Part shown: in pieces, positions 1 through 8,759 of the stretch
Layout of the letters: every line of letters starts with the position of its first letter
Position numbering within the stretch: the first letter of the stretch is position 1
Assembly (NCBI RefSeq): GCF_001708405.1
Contig: NZ_CP012418.1
Coordinates: 2,170,001 to 2,234,000 of the forward strand
DNA: 64,000 nucleotides
Reading direction: 5' to 3'
Source: Kangiella sediminilitoris
GTDB taxonomy: Bacteria > Pseudomonadota > Gammaproteobacteria > Enterobacterales > Kangiellaceae
The notes under the pieces: model-generated
Seen by the model: only the letters and a program-made list of their open reading frames with translations
What the model was told of the DNA's origin: nothing
The model's database searches: none
Program-made: the position numbers and the translations under genes

Positions 1-21
1 CAACCTCATTTTTTAACTACT

Positions 22-1572
22 ATGATAAACCGTGACTACAAAGGTTTAAGCAGAGGGAAGCCTCTGTTTGCCAAGAAAAAGAGCCGACGAAAGAGCATGA
101 TCATTACGATCTCAGCGCTGTCGGTTGTGTTCGCGGCAGTATCCTATCTCGCAATGACTCCAGCAGAAGAGTCAACAGCTCAAGAAAACCCACAAGAAAC
201 GTTAACTCTTCAGATATCACAGGACGGAACAGAAGGCACTCTTACTGTTGACAGCCAGCAGTCAGCAACTGACAGCTCAAACTCAGTAAAGGGTGAACTT
301 GAGAGTAATGAGCAGATATCTGCCCAACAAGCTGAGCCTGAAGCCATTGATAGAGATAAAGCATCCCAAGAATTAACAAAAGCAACCGATGCGATTAAAA
401 ACTTTGTCAAAAACACTACTGGTCCAAGAATTGACTGGGAAAGTGTCACCGTTGCTAAAGGCGAAAGCTTAGCCAAAATATTCAAAAAAATGGGTTTCAG
501 CTCAAAAGATTTGCACTACATGATGCGAGCGGATGAGCAAGTTGAAATCCTAAAGAAGATTCGCCCTGGCCATAAGCTGGAATTTGCTAAAACTGATAAT
601 GGATTCTATGGCTTACGCTACCCGTTTAACTCCAGTGACACTCTTGTCATAACCAAAGCTGGCGATAAAGAGTTTGATGTTAAGCTGGATAAGAAACCCA
701 TCGAGTTCAAGCAGCGTTTCGCTACAGCAACCATTGATAGTAGCTTTTATATAGCAGGCAAAAATGCAGGCTTACCTGACGGCGTTATTATGGAACTGGC
801 TGGCGTTTTCGAATATGACATTGATTTCGCTCTTGAGATCCGTAAAGGAGACAGCTTTTCAGTACTCTATGAAGAGAAATATATTGATGGCGAGAAAGTA
901 GGCTACGGCAATATTCTTTCGGCAGAGTTTAACAATATGGGCGACCACTTTGCCGCAGTACGTTATACCGATACAAATAACCGTACAGCTTATTACACCC
1001 CAGAAGGTAAGGCGGTTCGTAAATCGTTCCTTCGTGCACCTTTGAAATTTAACTACGTCAGTTCAAATTTTAATCCGAAACGCTTCCACCCAATCCAAAA
1101 GCGGGTTAAGCCTCACAGAGGAACAGACTACCGAGCACCCATTGGCACTCCAGTAAGATCTGCAGGTGATGGACGCGTTGTAAAGTCAAGCTATAACCGC
1201 TTTAACGGTAACTATGTTTTCATCCAACACGGTGGCAACATTACGACTAAATATCTGCACTTCTCGAAGAGAGCCGTTAGAACGGGTGAGCGAGTGAAGC
1301 AGGGGCAAATCATTGGTTATGTCGGCTCAACCGGTATGTCACAGGCTCCTCATTTACATTATGAGTTTGTGGTTAACGGCGTGCATCGTAATCCACGCAC
1401 AGTTCAGCTTCCTCAAGCAGCTCCAGTGCCAAAAACTGAGATGGCTCGATTCCAGGAACACTCAAAACCTCTGATGAAGCGCTTAGAAACAGAACGTACA
1501 ACTTACTTCGCTCGATTGAATGAAGAAGAGTCTGTCGTCAATAGTGGTTCTTCAAGCAAACTACAAAAATAA
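22..1572 (+). CDS. M23 family murein DD-endopeptidase (MepM-like)
   Basis: Predicted membrane-anchored peptidoglycan endopeptidase that cuts cross-links to let the wall expand. One N-terminal membrane segment (about residues 28-46) follows a basic start. A LysM/OapA-like region (about 130-200, with ESLAKIF) precedes the C-terminal peptidase_M23 domain (about 345-450). The LytM zinc motifs are present: HRGTDY (first metal His with Asp) and HLHYEF (HxH). At 516 residues it has the size of MepM/YebA-type proteins. It is followed 18 bp later by anmK on the same strand, a common pairing in gammaproteobacteria that links wall cutting with wall recycling. Family is clear; the exact orthologue is inferred. 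Confidence 0.9.
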   Translation: MINRDYKGLSRGKPLFAKKKSRRKSMIITISALSVVFAAVSYLAMTPAEESTAQENPQETLTLQISQDGTEGTLTVDSQQSATDSSNSVKGELESNEQISAQQAEPEAIDRDKASQELTKATDAIKNFVKNTTGPRIDWESVTVAKGESLAKIFKKMGFSSKDLHYMMRADEQVEILKKIRPGHKLEFAKTDNGFYGLRYPFNSSDTLVITKAGDKEFDVKLDKKPIEFKQRFATATIDSSFYIAGKNAGLPDGVIMELAGVFEYDIDFALEIRKGDSFSVLYEEKYIDGEKVGYGNILSAEFNNMGDHFAAVRYTDTNNRTAYYTPEGKAVRKSFLRAPLKFNYVSSNFNPKRFHPIQKRVKPHRGTDYRAPIGTPVRSAGDGRVVKSSYNRFNGNYVFIQHGGNITTKYLHFSKRAVRTGERVKQGQIIGYVGSTGMSQAPHLHYEFVVNGVHRNPRTVQLPQAAPVPKTEMARFQEHSKPLMKRLETERTTYFARLNEEESVVNSGSSSKLQK

Positions 1573-1590
1573 TATTGGTCGAACCTTTAA

Positions 1591-2697
1591 GTGGCACTTT
1601 ATATTGGACTGATATCAGGGACCAGCGTCGATGCTATCGATGCTGTTCTCTGTGATATCAGCAGCTCATCCCGAAGGTCAATAAACCTACTGAATACCCT
1701 CAGTCTTCCGTATCCTCAGTCTCTACAAGATGAACTCCTTAAATTCGGCAAACTGCAATATCAAGGTGATAGCATTGATCAGCTTGGTCGACTTGATCAC
1801 CAGGTTGGACAGTATTTCGCTGAAGCGGTAAAGCTTTTATTAGAGAACAGTCCTTGTGAAGCCAGAGATATTGTAGGTATTGGGAGTCATGGCCAAACTG
1901 TTCGCCATCGCCCTAAGGCTGATCATCCCTTTACTCTTCAAATCGGTGACGCCAATATCATCGCTGCCCAGACTGGCATTACAACCGTTGCTGATTTTAG
2001 ACGTAAAGATATGGCATTCGGTGGTCAGGGAGCGCCATTTGCACCAGCCTTCCACCAGGCTTTTTTTGCTGATGAGAGTGAGTTAAGGGCCGTAGTTAAT
2101 CTGGGCGGGATAGCTAATGTTACTGTACTCAGACAAGGTAAAGATACTATTGGCTTTGACACGGGTCCCGCGAACACCCTGATGGATCAGTGGATTAACA
2201 AACATCAGGGACTTGCCTATGATAAGCAGGGGCAATGGGCTTTGACCGGGAGCATCATACAGCCGCTCCTCGATGACTTATTGAGTGAGGCTTACTTTGA
2301 TACACTGGCTCCGAAAAGCACTGGCTGTGAATATTTTAATCTGGATTGGCTAGAGCCCTATATAAAAGCAAGCTATGCTCCAGAAGATGTCCAAAGAACT
2401 TTGCTTGAGCTGACAGCCCTTACTGTCTACAAGGATATTACACGCTACATTTCGTTAGGTACTGTTTATATCTGCGGAGGTGGCGCCCATAACAAAGCCC
2501 TTCTTGGCCGTCTGCAAGAATTGTTACTGCCGATAAAAGTCGAAACAACAGATGTGCTGGGAATTAACCCTGACTGGGTTGAGGCTATGGCTTTTGCCTG
2601 GTTTGCTCGCCAAACCCTCAATCGTGAGACCGTAGATCTTAAGAGCATTACGGGAGCCAGAGAGAATACGATTATAGGCGGCATTTACCACCCCTGA
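1591..2697 (+). CDS. anmK: Anhydro-N-acetylmuramic acid kinase
   Basis: Phosphorylates and hydrolyses 1,6-anhydro-MurNAc to MurNAc-6-phosphate in cytoplasmic murein recycling. The N-terminus has the family signature YIGLISGTSVDAIDA (ATP-binding GTS). Also visible are GSHGQTVRHRP, a DFRRKD segment, NLGGIANVT with the following GFDTGPAN, and CGGGAHN near the C-terminus. Length of 368 residues is typical. The start is GTG, placed directly before ALYIGLISGTS, and no other start fits the conserved N-terminus. It probably shares a transcript with the upstream M23 peptidase gene. Confidence 0.95.
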   Translation: MALYIGLISGTSVDAIDAVLCDISSSSRRSINLLNTLSLPYPQSLQDELLKFGKLQYQGDSIDQLGRLDHQVGQYFAEAVKLLLENSPCEARDIVGIGSHGQTVRHRPKADHPFTLQIGDANIIAAQTGITTVADFRRKDMAFGGQGAPFAPAFHQAFFADESELRAVVNLGGIANVTVLRQGKDTIGFDTGPANTLMDQWINKHQGLAYDKQGQWALTGSIIQPLLDDLLSEAYFDTLAPKSTGCEYFNLDWLEPYIKASYAPEDVQRTLLELTALTVYKDITRYISLGTVYICGGGAHNKALLGRLQELLLPIKVETTDVLGINPDWVEAMAFAWFARQTLNRETVDLKSITGARENTIIGGIYHP

Positions 2698-2722
2698 TCA
2701 CCTTCCTGCTGTAAAATTGCTT

Positions 2723-2746
2723 ATTTAATGCACATTTGCATTAAAT
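2723..2746. promoter_or_regulatory. Perfect 10-bp palindrome in the promoter of the diguanylate cyclase gene
   Basis: ATTTAATGCA, a 4-nt spacer CATT, then TGCATTAAAT forms a perfect inverted repeat in the 65-bp gap between anmK and the cyclase gene. It overlaps a possible core promoter: TTGCTT at 2717-2722, an 18-nt spacer, then TTAAAT at 2741-2746. That position suits a repressor operator. It could also be a weak anmK terminator, but no T-run follows. Confidence 0.4.
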
Positions 2747-2762
2747 TTGGCATACTTGTTCA

Positions 2763-3875
2763 ATGAAACTGCTAAATGACATCAATCAAATAAGAGGATG
2801 GGAGCGTGTATTAGAACGATCCATCAATAAGATTTTAATTGTTTTAGCAGTATGCGCCATTCCCGCAGCCCTGGCTTCAGTTAGCCGGGTCACCATTTCG
2901 GGATTCCAACCAAGCATGGTGTTACATATCGCAGTCAGCGCCAGCTTAGTATTTTTCGCTCTTCGGCGTAGGCATTTCTCCATCAAACTAAAACTCAACT
3001 ATCTATTACTGCTATCACTATTGATTTCCACATTTGGCGTATACAACTGGGGGTTGATGGGCAATGGTTTTATATGGTCAGTATTGGGAATTATTTTTAT
3101 TACTCTGTACTATGGCAGTAAATTTGGGGCCATATCCGCAGTCCTGTTTTGTCTCTACTGCACTATCATTGGAGTCCTATATATTACTGGTAAACTGCAG
3201 CTTGCCGTAGAGCCTGGGAGCTATGTAACATCCATAGCTGGATGGGCAACCGCAATTATAGGAGCTTTACTTCCTTTATCACTGACCGTACTCGTAGTGG
3301 GTACACTCTATAACAGCGCTAGAAGTATGCTTCAAAAATTAGAAAAGCAGCAAATTGAGATAACCATTCTTGCGGAACAGGACAGCCTCACCGGCTTATA
3401 TAACACCCGTGTTTTTCAACAGCTGATTGAGCAGGCAATGGAGCGCTCAAAACGCCATGACTCCTGGGTATACTTGATTAATATTGACTTGAATTCATTC
3501 AAGCAGGTAAACGATAACTATGGACACCATGCAGGAGATCAGATTCTCAAGCATGTCGCAAACCAGTTACTCAGCATCACTCGAGGGGGAGATACTTTAT
3601 GTCGCGTTGGTGGCGATGAGTTTTTGATTTTACTGGAACATCCTAAACGATACTCCTCTCTGGAAATCATCCACTTAATTAAACGTTTAAAGCAAGCAGT
3701 CTCTTTCCCGTATGAATATGACGGAACCACTTTGAAAGTAAGCTGCAGTGCAGGATATGCAGAATATAATGCATTACACACACCTTATCTCGTAACCAAA
3801 GATGATATTTTAAAGGAAGCGGATCGGAAAATGTTTGAGGATAAAAAGAGTGCGCGCACTCAGCAGGCAAGCTAA
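2763..3875 (+). CDS. Membrane diguanylate cyclase with GGDEF domain
   Basis: Predicted to make cyclic di-GMP from two GTP. About six hydrophobic segments fill residues 20-185, followed by a short coiled linker (LQKLEKQQIEI) and a C-terminal GGDEF domain (about 205-365). The active site is an intact GGDEF at residues 283-287. An inhibitory I-site RxxD (RGGD) sits exactly five residues upstream, so product inhibition is likely. The Mg/GTP segment NIDLNSFKQVNDNYGHHAGD is also intact. The membrane domain resembles MASE-type sensors but I cannot assign a subtype. A palindrome lies in its promoter. The gene ends 12 bp from convergent erpA. Confidence 0.9.
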   Translation: MKLLNDINQIRGWERVLERSINKILIVLAVCAIPAALASVSRVTISGFQPSMVLHIAVSASLVFFALRRRHFSIKLKLNYLLLLSLLISTFGVYNWGLMGNGFIWSVLGIIFITLYYGSKFGAISAVLFCLYCTIIGVLYITGKLQLAVEPGSYVTSIAGWATAIIGALLPLSLTVLVVGTLYNSARSMLQKLEKQQIEITILAEQDSLTGLYNTRVFQQLIEQAMERSKRHDSWVYLINIDLNSFKQVNDNYGHHAGDQILKHVANQLLSITRGGDTLCRVGGDEFLILLEHPKRYSSLEIIHLIKRLKQAVSFPYEYDGTTLKVSCSAGYAEYNALHTPYLVTKDDILKEADRKMFEDKKSARTQQAS

Positions 3876-3887
3876 GTACGCTACTTT

Positions 3888-4214
3888 TTATATTGAGAAT
3901 GAAGAACCACAACCACAGGTAGTCTTTGCCTGTGGATTATTAATGATAAAACGGGATCCCTGCAACCCTTCGGTATAATCCACCTCAGAGCCCATTAGAT
4001 ACTGAAAGCTTAGCGAGTCGATCAGGATTTTAACGCCATCCTGCTCAATTGCCATATCATTTTCTTTCTGCTCTTCATCAAATGTGAAGCCATACTGAAA
4101 GCCTGAGCAGCCACCACCTGTGACAAACACACGCAATTTCAAGTCCTGGTTTTCTTCTTCCTGAATCAACTGTTGGACTTTTTTGCTTGCAGCTTCCGTT
4201 ACGGTAATTGACAT
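3888..4214 (-). CDS. erpA: Iron-sulfur cluster insertion protein ErpA
   Basis: A-type carrier that delivers Fe-S clusters to apoproteins, including the IspG/IspH isoprenoid enzymes in E. coli. The three cluster-binding cysteines are visible as [11 protein letters not shown] and TTCGCGSSF at the C-terminus. Length of 108 residues is right for ErpA/IscA (HesB domain over the whole protein). Choosing ErpA over IscA or SufA rests on the neighbours anmK and M23 peptidase and the absence of isc or suf genes nearby. Confidence 0.92.
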   Translation of the reverse strand: MSITVTEAASKKVQQLIQEEENQDLKLRVFVTGGGCSGFQYGFTFDEEQKENDMAIEQDGVKILIDSLSFQYLMGSEVDYTEGLQGSRFIINNPQAKTTCGCGSSFSI

Positions 4215-4291
4215 ACAGTCACCTATTTAATCGAACACCCTATTATTATACCCGAAGATGGGGGGCAGTTCGCAATATATCAAGTCCAGAC

Positions 4292-4753
4292 TTATGCTTT
4301 TGCTGGCTCAGCTTCCACTGACTGTTGTTCGTTTTCAGCCTGTGGTTCTTGCATTTCCTTATTCTGAGACTCTTCTGACTTATGTTCGAGAGCCTTAGGA
4401 TCACCAACAACGACCATTTTGCCGTTTACTTCTGCACCGGCATTCATCTCTATAACTTTGTAGTACAGGTCGCCATTGATTTTAGCGCCAGGCTTTAGAT
4501 CTATTTTCTCTGTGACGTATACATCACCGTCCACCTGACCAAAAATAACTGCATAAGGCGTTGAAATATTGCCTTTAATTTTGCCATGTACTCCAATAGA
4601 TAAGACAGACTGCTTGTCTGTATCACCTTTCACTTCACCGGTAATTTCACCATCCACAAATAGTGCACCGGAGAAGGTTAAATCTCCATTAATGCAGGTT
4701 CCATCAGCAATTAACGTATCCACATTATTAGATTTACGTTTGTTCTTTCGCAT
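4292..4753 (-). CDS. Bactofilin family cytoskeletal protein
   Basis: Polymer-forming scaffold protein of the bactofilin family (formerly DUF583). The core (about residues 10-115) is a run of beta-helix turns with the characteristic G-x-I/V-x-G-D/N pattern (INGDLTF, VDGEITGEV, GKIKGNIS, VDGDVYV, INGDLYY, VNGKMVV). An acidic, Gln/Glu-rich tail follows. There is no membrane segment. Its start lies 20 bp inside the end of the upstream DUF6776 gene, so the two are probably translated together. M23 endopeptidases often work with bactofilins in cell-shape control, and one is encoded nearby. Confidence 0.88.
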   Translation of the reverse strand: MRKNKRKSNNVDTLIADGTCINGDLTFSGALFVDGEITGEVKGDTDKQSVLSIGVHGKIKGNISTPYAVIFGQVDGDVYVTEKIDLKPGAKINGDLYYKVIEMNAGAEVNGKMVVVGDPKALEHKSEESQNKEMQEPQAENEQQSVEAEPAKA

Positions 4754-5480
4754 TCGTTACATCAACCTCATTGCTTGAATTAATAGGTTTCCAGGTAAAG
4801 TCCTGAAGAACCGACTGCGCATTTCGCCCCGCTGTGGCCACGACGACTCTGATAAAACTTGGTTTGAAACCATCCGGCACTTCAAAGCTTCCGGTATGGC
4901 TCGACACATAAGTAAAATCAAATTTACCGTTCTGACTGTCAGTCCCATTCAGGGCATCAAAGTCATAGCTTTTTCTCTCCCCAGCTTCCTCGCCAACTAT
5001 AGAGATTTTGATATTTCCTTTAAGGCTATCACTTTGTCGCTTGGCCTGAATTAGCATCAAGCGGTATTGAAATACATTAGATTGTGCTTCTTCCCAGTAC
5101 ATACTGGCGATTTGCAGACCCGAGTCTACCGCATCGGGATCAAAAATTCTTTGCAACGCTTCGCGCTCTTTTTCTAAACCTCGTTTTTGCCGATGCAGCT
5201 TGTCTAGCTCAGTTTTAAGTTGCTGAGTAATTTCGTGCTCTATCTGGTACTGTTGTTGCCAGTGGGTTTGACCGGCCTCAGCCTCTGTCAAACGTTCTTG
5301 CAATTCGTCAAAGCGTTCCTGGACAGTCACTGACATGCCATGCTGGCGCTTGTTCAACCAGTAGCCAAAGATCATTGCAGCAACTAATAAAAATAATATG
5401 ACGAGTGCCCAGGCCCAATACCAGGTGCCACTTCGCCTTTTTCGAATTATATAATCTGGTTGATTCGGATCTTTAGCCAT
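4734..5480 (-). CDS. DUF6776 family membrane protein with coiled coil
   Basis: A basic N-terminus with KRRSGTWYW leads into one transmembrane helix (about residues 20-42). A long heptad-like coiled coil follows (about 55-115, rich in Glu, Gln, Leu and Lys). The C-terminal globular part (about 125-235) is predicted periplasmic. This architecture and the overlap with a bactofilin gene match the gammaproteobacterial DUF6776 proteins. The biochemical function is unknown. I infer a membrane anchor or partner for the cytoskeletal bactofilin, because the stop codon lies within the bactofilin coding region. Confidence 0.7.
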   Translation of the reverse strand: MAKDPNQPDYIIRKRRSGTWYWAWALVILFLLVAAMIFGYWLNKRQHGMSVTVQERFDELQERLTEAEAGQTHWQQQYQIEHEITQQLKTELDKLHRQKRGLEKEREALQRIFDPDAVDSGLQIASMYWEEAQSNVFQYRLMLIQAKRQSDSLKGNIKISIVGEEAGERKSYDFDALNGTDSQNGKFDFTYVSSHTGSFEVPDGFKPSFIRVVVATAGRNAQSVLQDFTWKPINSSNEVDVTNAKEQT

Positions 5481-5637
5481 AAATCATTGAAATCGTTTGT
5501 TCTTTGAGTCACACTTTCTTATTATGTAAGTCGTTGATGACATTGGCTAATATTACTACCAAAGTCGGTACTTCTGTCGCATTAAAACAGAATTTGTAGC
5601 CGAAGGGAACAGAAGTATTCACAATACAGAGTGACGA

Positions 5638-7469
5638 ATGACACTGATTGACCGCCTTAGATTACGCCTTGGAGGCTTTGATGCGCTTGCATTGATGGCC
5701 GTTATTGGTTTGATCTGCGGTATTTTGGCCGGTGGTTCCAACATTCTTTTTCGCTATTTCACTGAAAGTTCCTACGTTCTTTGGGCAACCGATCAGTCCG
5801 GTACCAATGACTTCGAAAATGCCAGCTGGTTACTGAAATTACTCCTTCCATCTATAGGTGGCTTAATAGTGGGCCTACTGCTACAGCAGTTAAACCCAGA
5901 GACACGACGAGTCGGTGTATCGCACGTACTGGAGCGCATGGCTTACCACCAAGGACATTTACCACCGAAAAATGCCATTGTTCAGTTTTTTATCGGTGGA
6001 TTAACAATTGCCTCGGGTCAATCCGTAGGTCGTGAAGGCCCCGGGATACATCTCGGCTCAGCCACCGGCAGTTACATTGGCCAGAAAATTAAACTGCCAA
6101 ATAACAGTATTCGCATTCTGGTTGGCTGTGGTTGCGCAGCGGCTATCTCCGCAAACTTCAACACTCCCTTGGCCGGCGTCATCTTTGCCATGGAAGTGGT
6201 GATGATGGAATATGCTGTGGCCAGCTTTATTCCGATCATCTTGGCGTCGGTTTCAGGCGCCGTAATGAGTCGCATCTTTTTTGGCTCAGATCCCTCTTTC
6301 AGCGTCCCATCGGCAATGGACGTACAGTCTCTATGGGAGATGCCCTACTTTTTGCTGCTAGGTTTCATCAGTGGAATCGTTGCCAGCTTATTTATCTATT
6401 TCACTAGCCAGGTACGCAAACATTCGCGAGACTGGCCCGTCTGGATAAAGACCACTGTTGCTGGAACCAGCGTTGGCATTATCGCTTTAGGCGTTCCAGA
6501 AGTTATGGGTATTGGCTATGACACTGTTAATGCTTCGTTACACGGCGAACTGCTGCTCTCAATATTAGCACTGAGTCTTGCCGGAAAATTTTTGGCGACC
6601 ATAATCTGCTCCGGGTTATCATTACCGGGGGAGTACTAGGCCCTACTCTATTTATGGGCGCCATGCTTGGTGGCGCTATGGGAAATCTGGGTGGCGAAGT
6701 ATTCCCAGATCACGCTAGCTACGAAGGCTTTTATGCCATCATCGGCATGGCAACGCTGATGGGTGCGGTTCTTCAAGCTCCCCTGGCTGCACTGATGGCT
6801 TTACTAGAACTAACCAATAATCCCAATATTCTCTTGCCGGGGATGTTTTCAATCGTAATCAGCAACCTGGTCGTAAGTCAGCTGTTTAAACGTGAGTCCT
6901 ACTGGGAAACTCAAATGACCGATCGTGGAATGCGGCTTAAAGTCAGCCCAATGAAGCAGGTTTTGCGTAGTATTGGTGTTGCAGGGGTTATGACTCGCAG
7001 TATCACCTATTTAAAAACTAAGGCTACAGCTCAAGAAATCTCAATTGCATTACAAGAAAAACCCCGTTGGATTTTGATCAAAAATGATCAGGAGGAAGTT
7101 ATTTCTCTAATGGTTGCGAGTGACCTGGGTCGATACCTTATTGAAAAAGAAGAACAGACAGAAAAGAAAAGTGCTAAAAAGAAAACTCCGTCGGAAGAGT
7201 TTTCAGAGGAAATGGAAGAACAAAGCCAGCAGGTTGACAGTGAACCAGATGTCATTAACCTGATGGACATTCCAGCTAATCGCCAGGAGCTGGTAGCCAT
7301 CGACTTACAGGCAACGCTGGAAGAAGCCTACGATAAGATGGAACAACGTAAAATTTCAGCGGCTTATGTCTATCGCATCACACATAATAAAGAAGAGCGT
7401 ATTTACGGTATTATTACCCGAGATATGATTACAGATCAGTATATTTTCTCAAAAACACAGGTTGGTTAA
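5638..7469 (+). pseudogene. ClC-type chloride channel/transporter with CBS domains, broken by a 1-base frameshift
   Basis: Two consecutive frames make one ClC protein of about 610 residues. The first part (5638-6639) carries the signature GREGPGIHLG and most of the membrane helices. It runs into TAG at 6637-6639. The second part (open to 7469) continues with GPTLFMGAMLGGAMG and ends in a cytoplasmic CBS pair. The break is in a run of five G at 6627-6631. With six G the frame would read SLPGGVLGPTLF, the expected conserved ClC loop, so one G is missing. An indel in a homopolymer could be a sequencing error; otherwise the channel is inactivated. hemJ starts 3 bp after the end and may be translationally coupled. 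Confidence 0.85.
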
Positions 7470-7472
7470 CGC

Positions 7473-7892
7473 ATGCAGTGGGTCAAAACATTTCATTTAT
7501 TTTTTATGGTTGCCTGGTTCGCTGGAATTTTTTATTTGCCCAGAATCTTTGTGAATCTCGCCCAGACCGAAAATGATGGAGCCTTCAACCAACTGAATAT
7601 TATGGCGCGTAAATTGTATCGTTTCATCACTCCCTTTATGGTTCTGACAGTGATCTTCGGTCTATGGCTAGCCTCCTATAATTGGGAATATTATCTGAAA
7701 GCGGGATGGTTCCACGCAAAAATGGCCTTAATCATCCTTCTCATCATTTACCACTTTGTTTGCGGTATGTATCAGAAACAATTTGCCGATGGACGCTGTA
7801 ACAAAAGCCATACTTATTTCCGTGTATTCAATGAACTTCCTGTACTCATTTTGCTTGGCGCCATTATTCTGGCTGTAGTGAAGCCGTTTTAA
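7473..7892 (+). CDS. hemJ: HemJ-like protoporphyrinogen IX oxidase (CopD/UPF0093 family)
   Basis: Integral membrane protein of 139 residues with four hydrophobic helices. It shows the family signatures: an N-terminal conserved His in [20 protein letters not shown] and a helix with [10 protein letters not shown] and YH. HemJ oxidises protoporphyrinogen IX in the penultimate step of haem synthesis, with haem bound by the conserved His. Only 3 bp separate it from the broken ClC gene upstream. Its last 29 bp overlap the 3' end of the convergent DUF817 gene. Within the family, membership is sure; the enzymatic role follows from studied homologues. Confidence 0.82.
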   Translation: MQWVKTFHLFFMVAWFAGIFYLPRIFVNLAQTENDGAFNQLNIMARKLYRFITPFMVLTVIFGLWLASYNWEYYLKAGWFHAKMALIILLIIYHFVCGMYQKQFADGRCNKSHTYFRVFNELPVLILLGAIILAVVKPF

Positions 7893-8673
7893 TTACAGGT
7901 TCTCTTAAACCATTAACCAAAGTTACTAATACAAAACTTAATAACATCAACAGGTACCAGGACGATAGTTTAGCCAGCGGCACCATTTCCCAGCCCTGGC
8001 TCTGATTAGGATAGATCCAGATATTGGCGAAGGTCGCGATATTCTCCGCAAACCAGATAAAAAGAGAGACCAGAAACCAGCCAAACAACAAAGGCATGCT
8101 TCTGTGTGTTTTAATCACCTTAAAATGGATTCGCGTGCTGTGAAATAGAGCAGCTGCCAAGCCTAATAATAGCCAGCGAAAATCCCATATAAAATGATGG
8201 GAGAAGAAGTTGATATAAACCCCGACCACCAGTAAAACCGTTAAGGATACCTTGGGATAATTCGAATAGCGGAAATCAAAAATCCGCCATACGCGTGCCA
8301 GATAACTCCCCACAGCACTGTACATAAAACCGGTAAAGAGAGGAACGTTTTGAATACCAAAAATAAACTCTTCGGGATAGTGCCACGACTGGATAGCATC
8401 GGAGGTCTTAAAAAGTTCCATGACTGTTGCCACAACATGGAAAACAATAATAACCAGCGCTTCTTTGAAGGTTTCGAGTTTAAAGGCTAACAGTAGAAGC
8501 TGAAAAACGATGGCGGCTATAAATATAAAGTCGTAACGGTGCAGACTTTCCATTGGATACCAGTAGTGGGTCACCACCATGACCAATAATAAAAATCCGC
8601 CAAAGATACAGGCATAGGCCTGCTTAAGGCCGAACAGAATAAATTCGTATAAAAACTCTCTATACCGTTCCAT
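7864..8673 (-). CDS. DUF817 family integral membrane protein
   Basis: A 269-residue protein with about eight hydrophobic helices and aromatic-rich loops. The opening ([24 protein letters not shown]) and internal WHYPE and [12 protein letters not shown] segments are typical of DUF817, a family of unknown function. The fairly conserved Trp, His and Glu residues in membrane segments could suggest a cofactor or substrate site, but that is speculation. Convergent with and overlapping hemJ by 29 bp. It is separated by about 90 bp from the msrAB gene on the same strand. Confidence 0.75.
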   Translation of the reverse strand: MERYREFLYEFILFGLKQAYACIFGGFLLLVMVVTHYWYPMESLHRYDFIFIAAIVFQLLLLAFKLETFKEALVIIVFHVVATVMELFKTSDAIQSWHYPEEFIFGIQNVPLFTGFMYSAVGSYLARVWRIFDFRYSNYPKVSLTVLLVVGVYINFFSHHFIWDFRWLLLGLAAALFHSTRIHFKVIKTHRSMPLLFGWFLVSLFIWFAENIATFANIWIYPNQSQGWEMVPLAKLSSWYLLMLLSFVLVTLVNGLREPVIKTASLQPE

Positions 8674-8759
8674 GATGTTATTTAGTCAACTTTTATTTTA
8701 AATCATACTAAACAACAATTATGGCAAAGTCATAAATAAATCGAGAACAATTATGCCGA

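Noticed and set aside
210-485. Open frame opposite the M23 peptidase gene
   Set aside because: Antisense shadow of a clear gene, with no family features.
6132-6407. Open frame within the ClC gene
   Set aside because: Shadow in another frame; ClC signatures are in the main frame.
6627-6639. Programmed ribosomal frameshift in the ClC gene
   Set aside because: No slippery heptamer of the known type; a missing G in a homopolymer explains the break.
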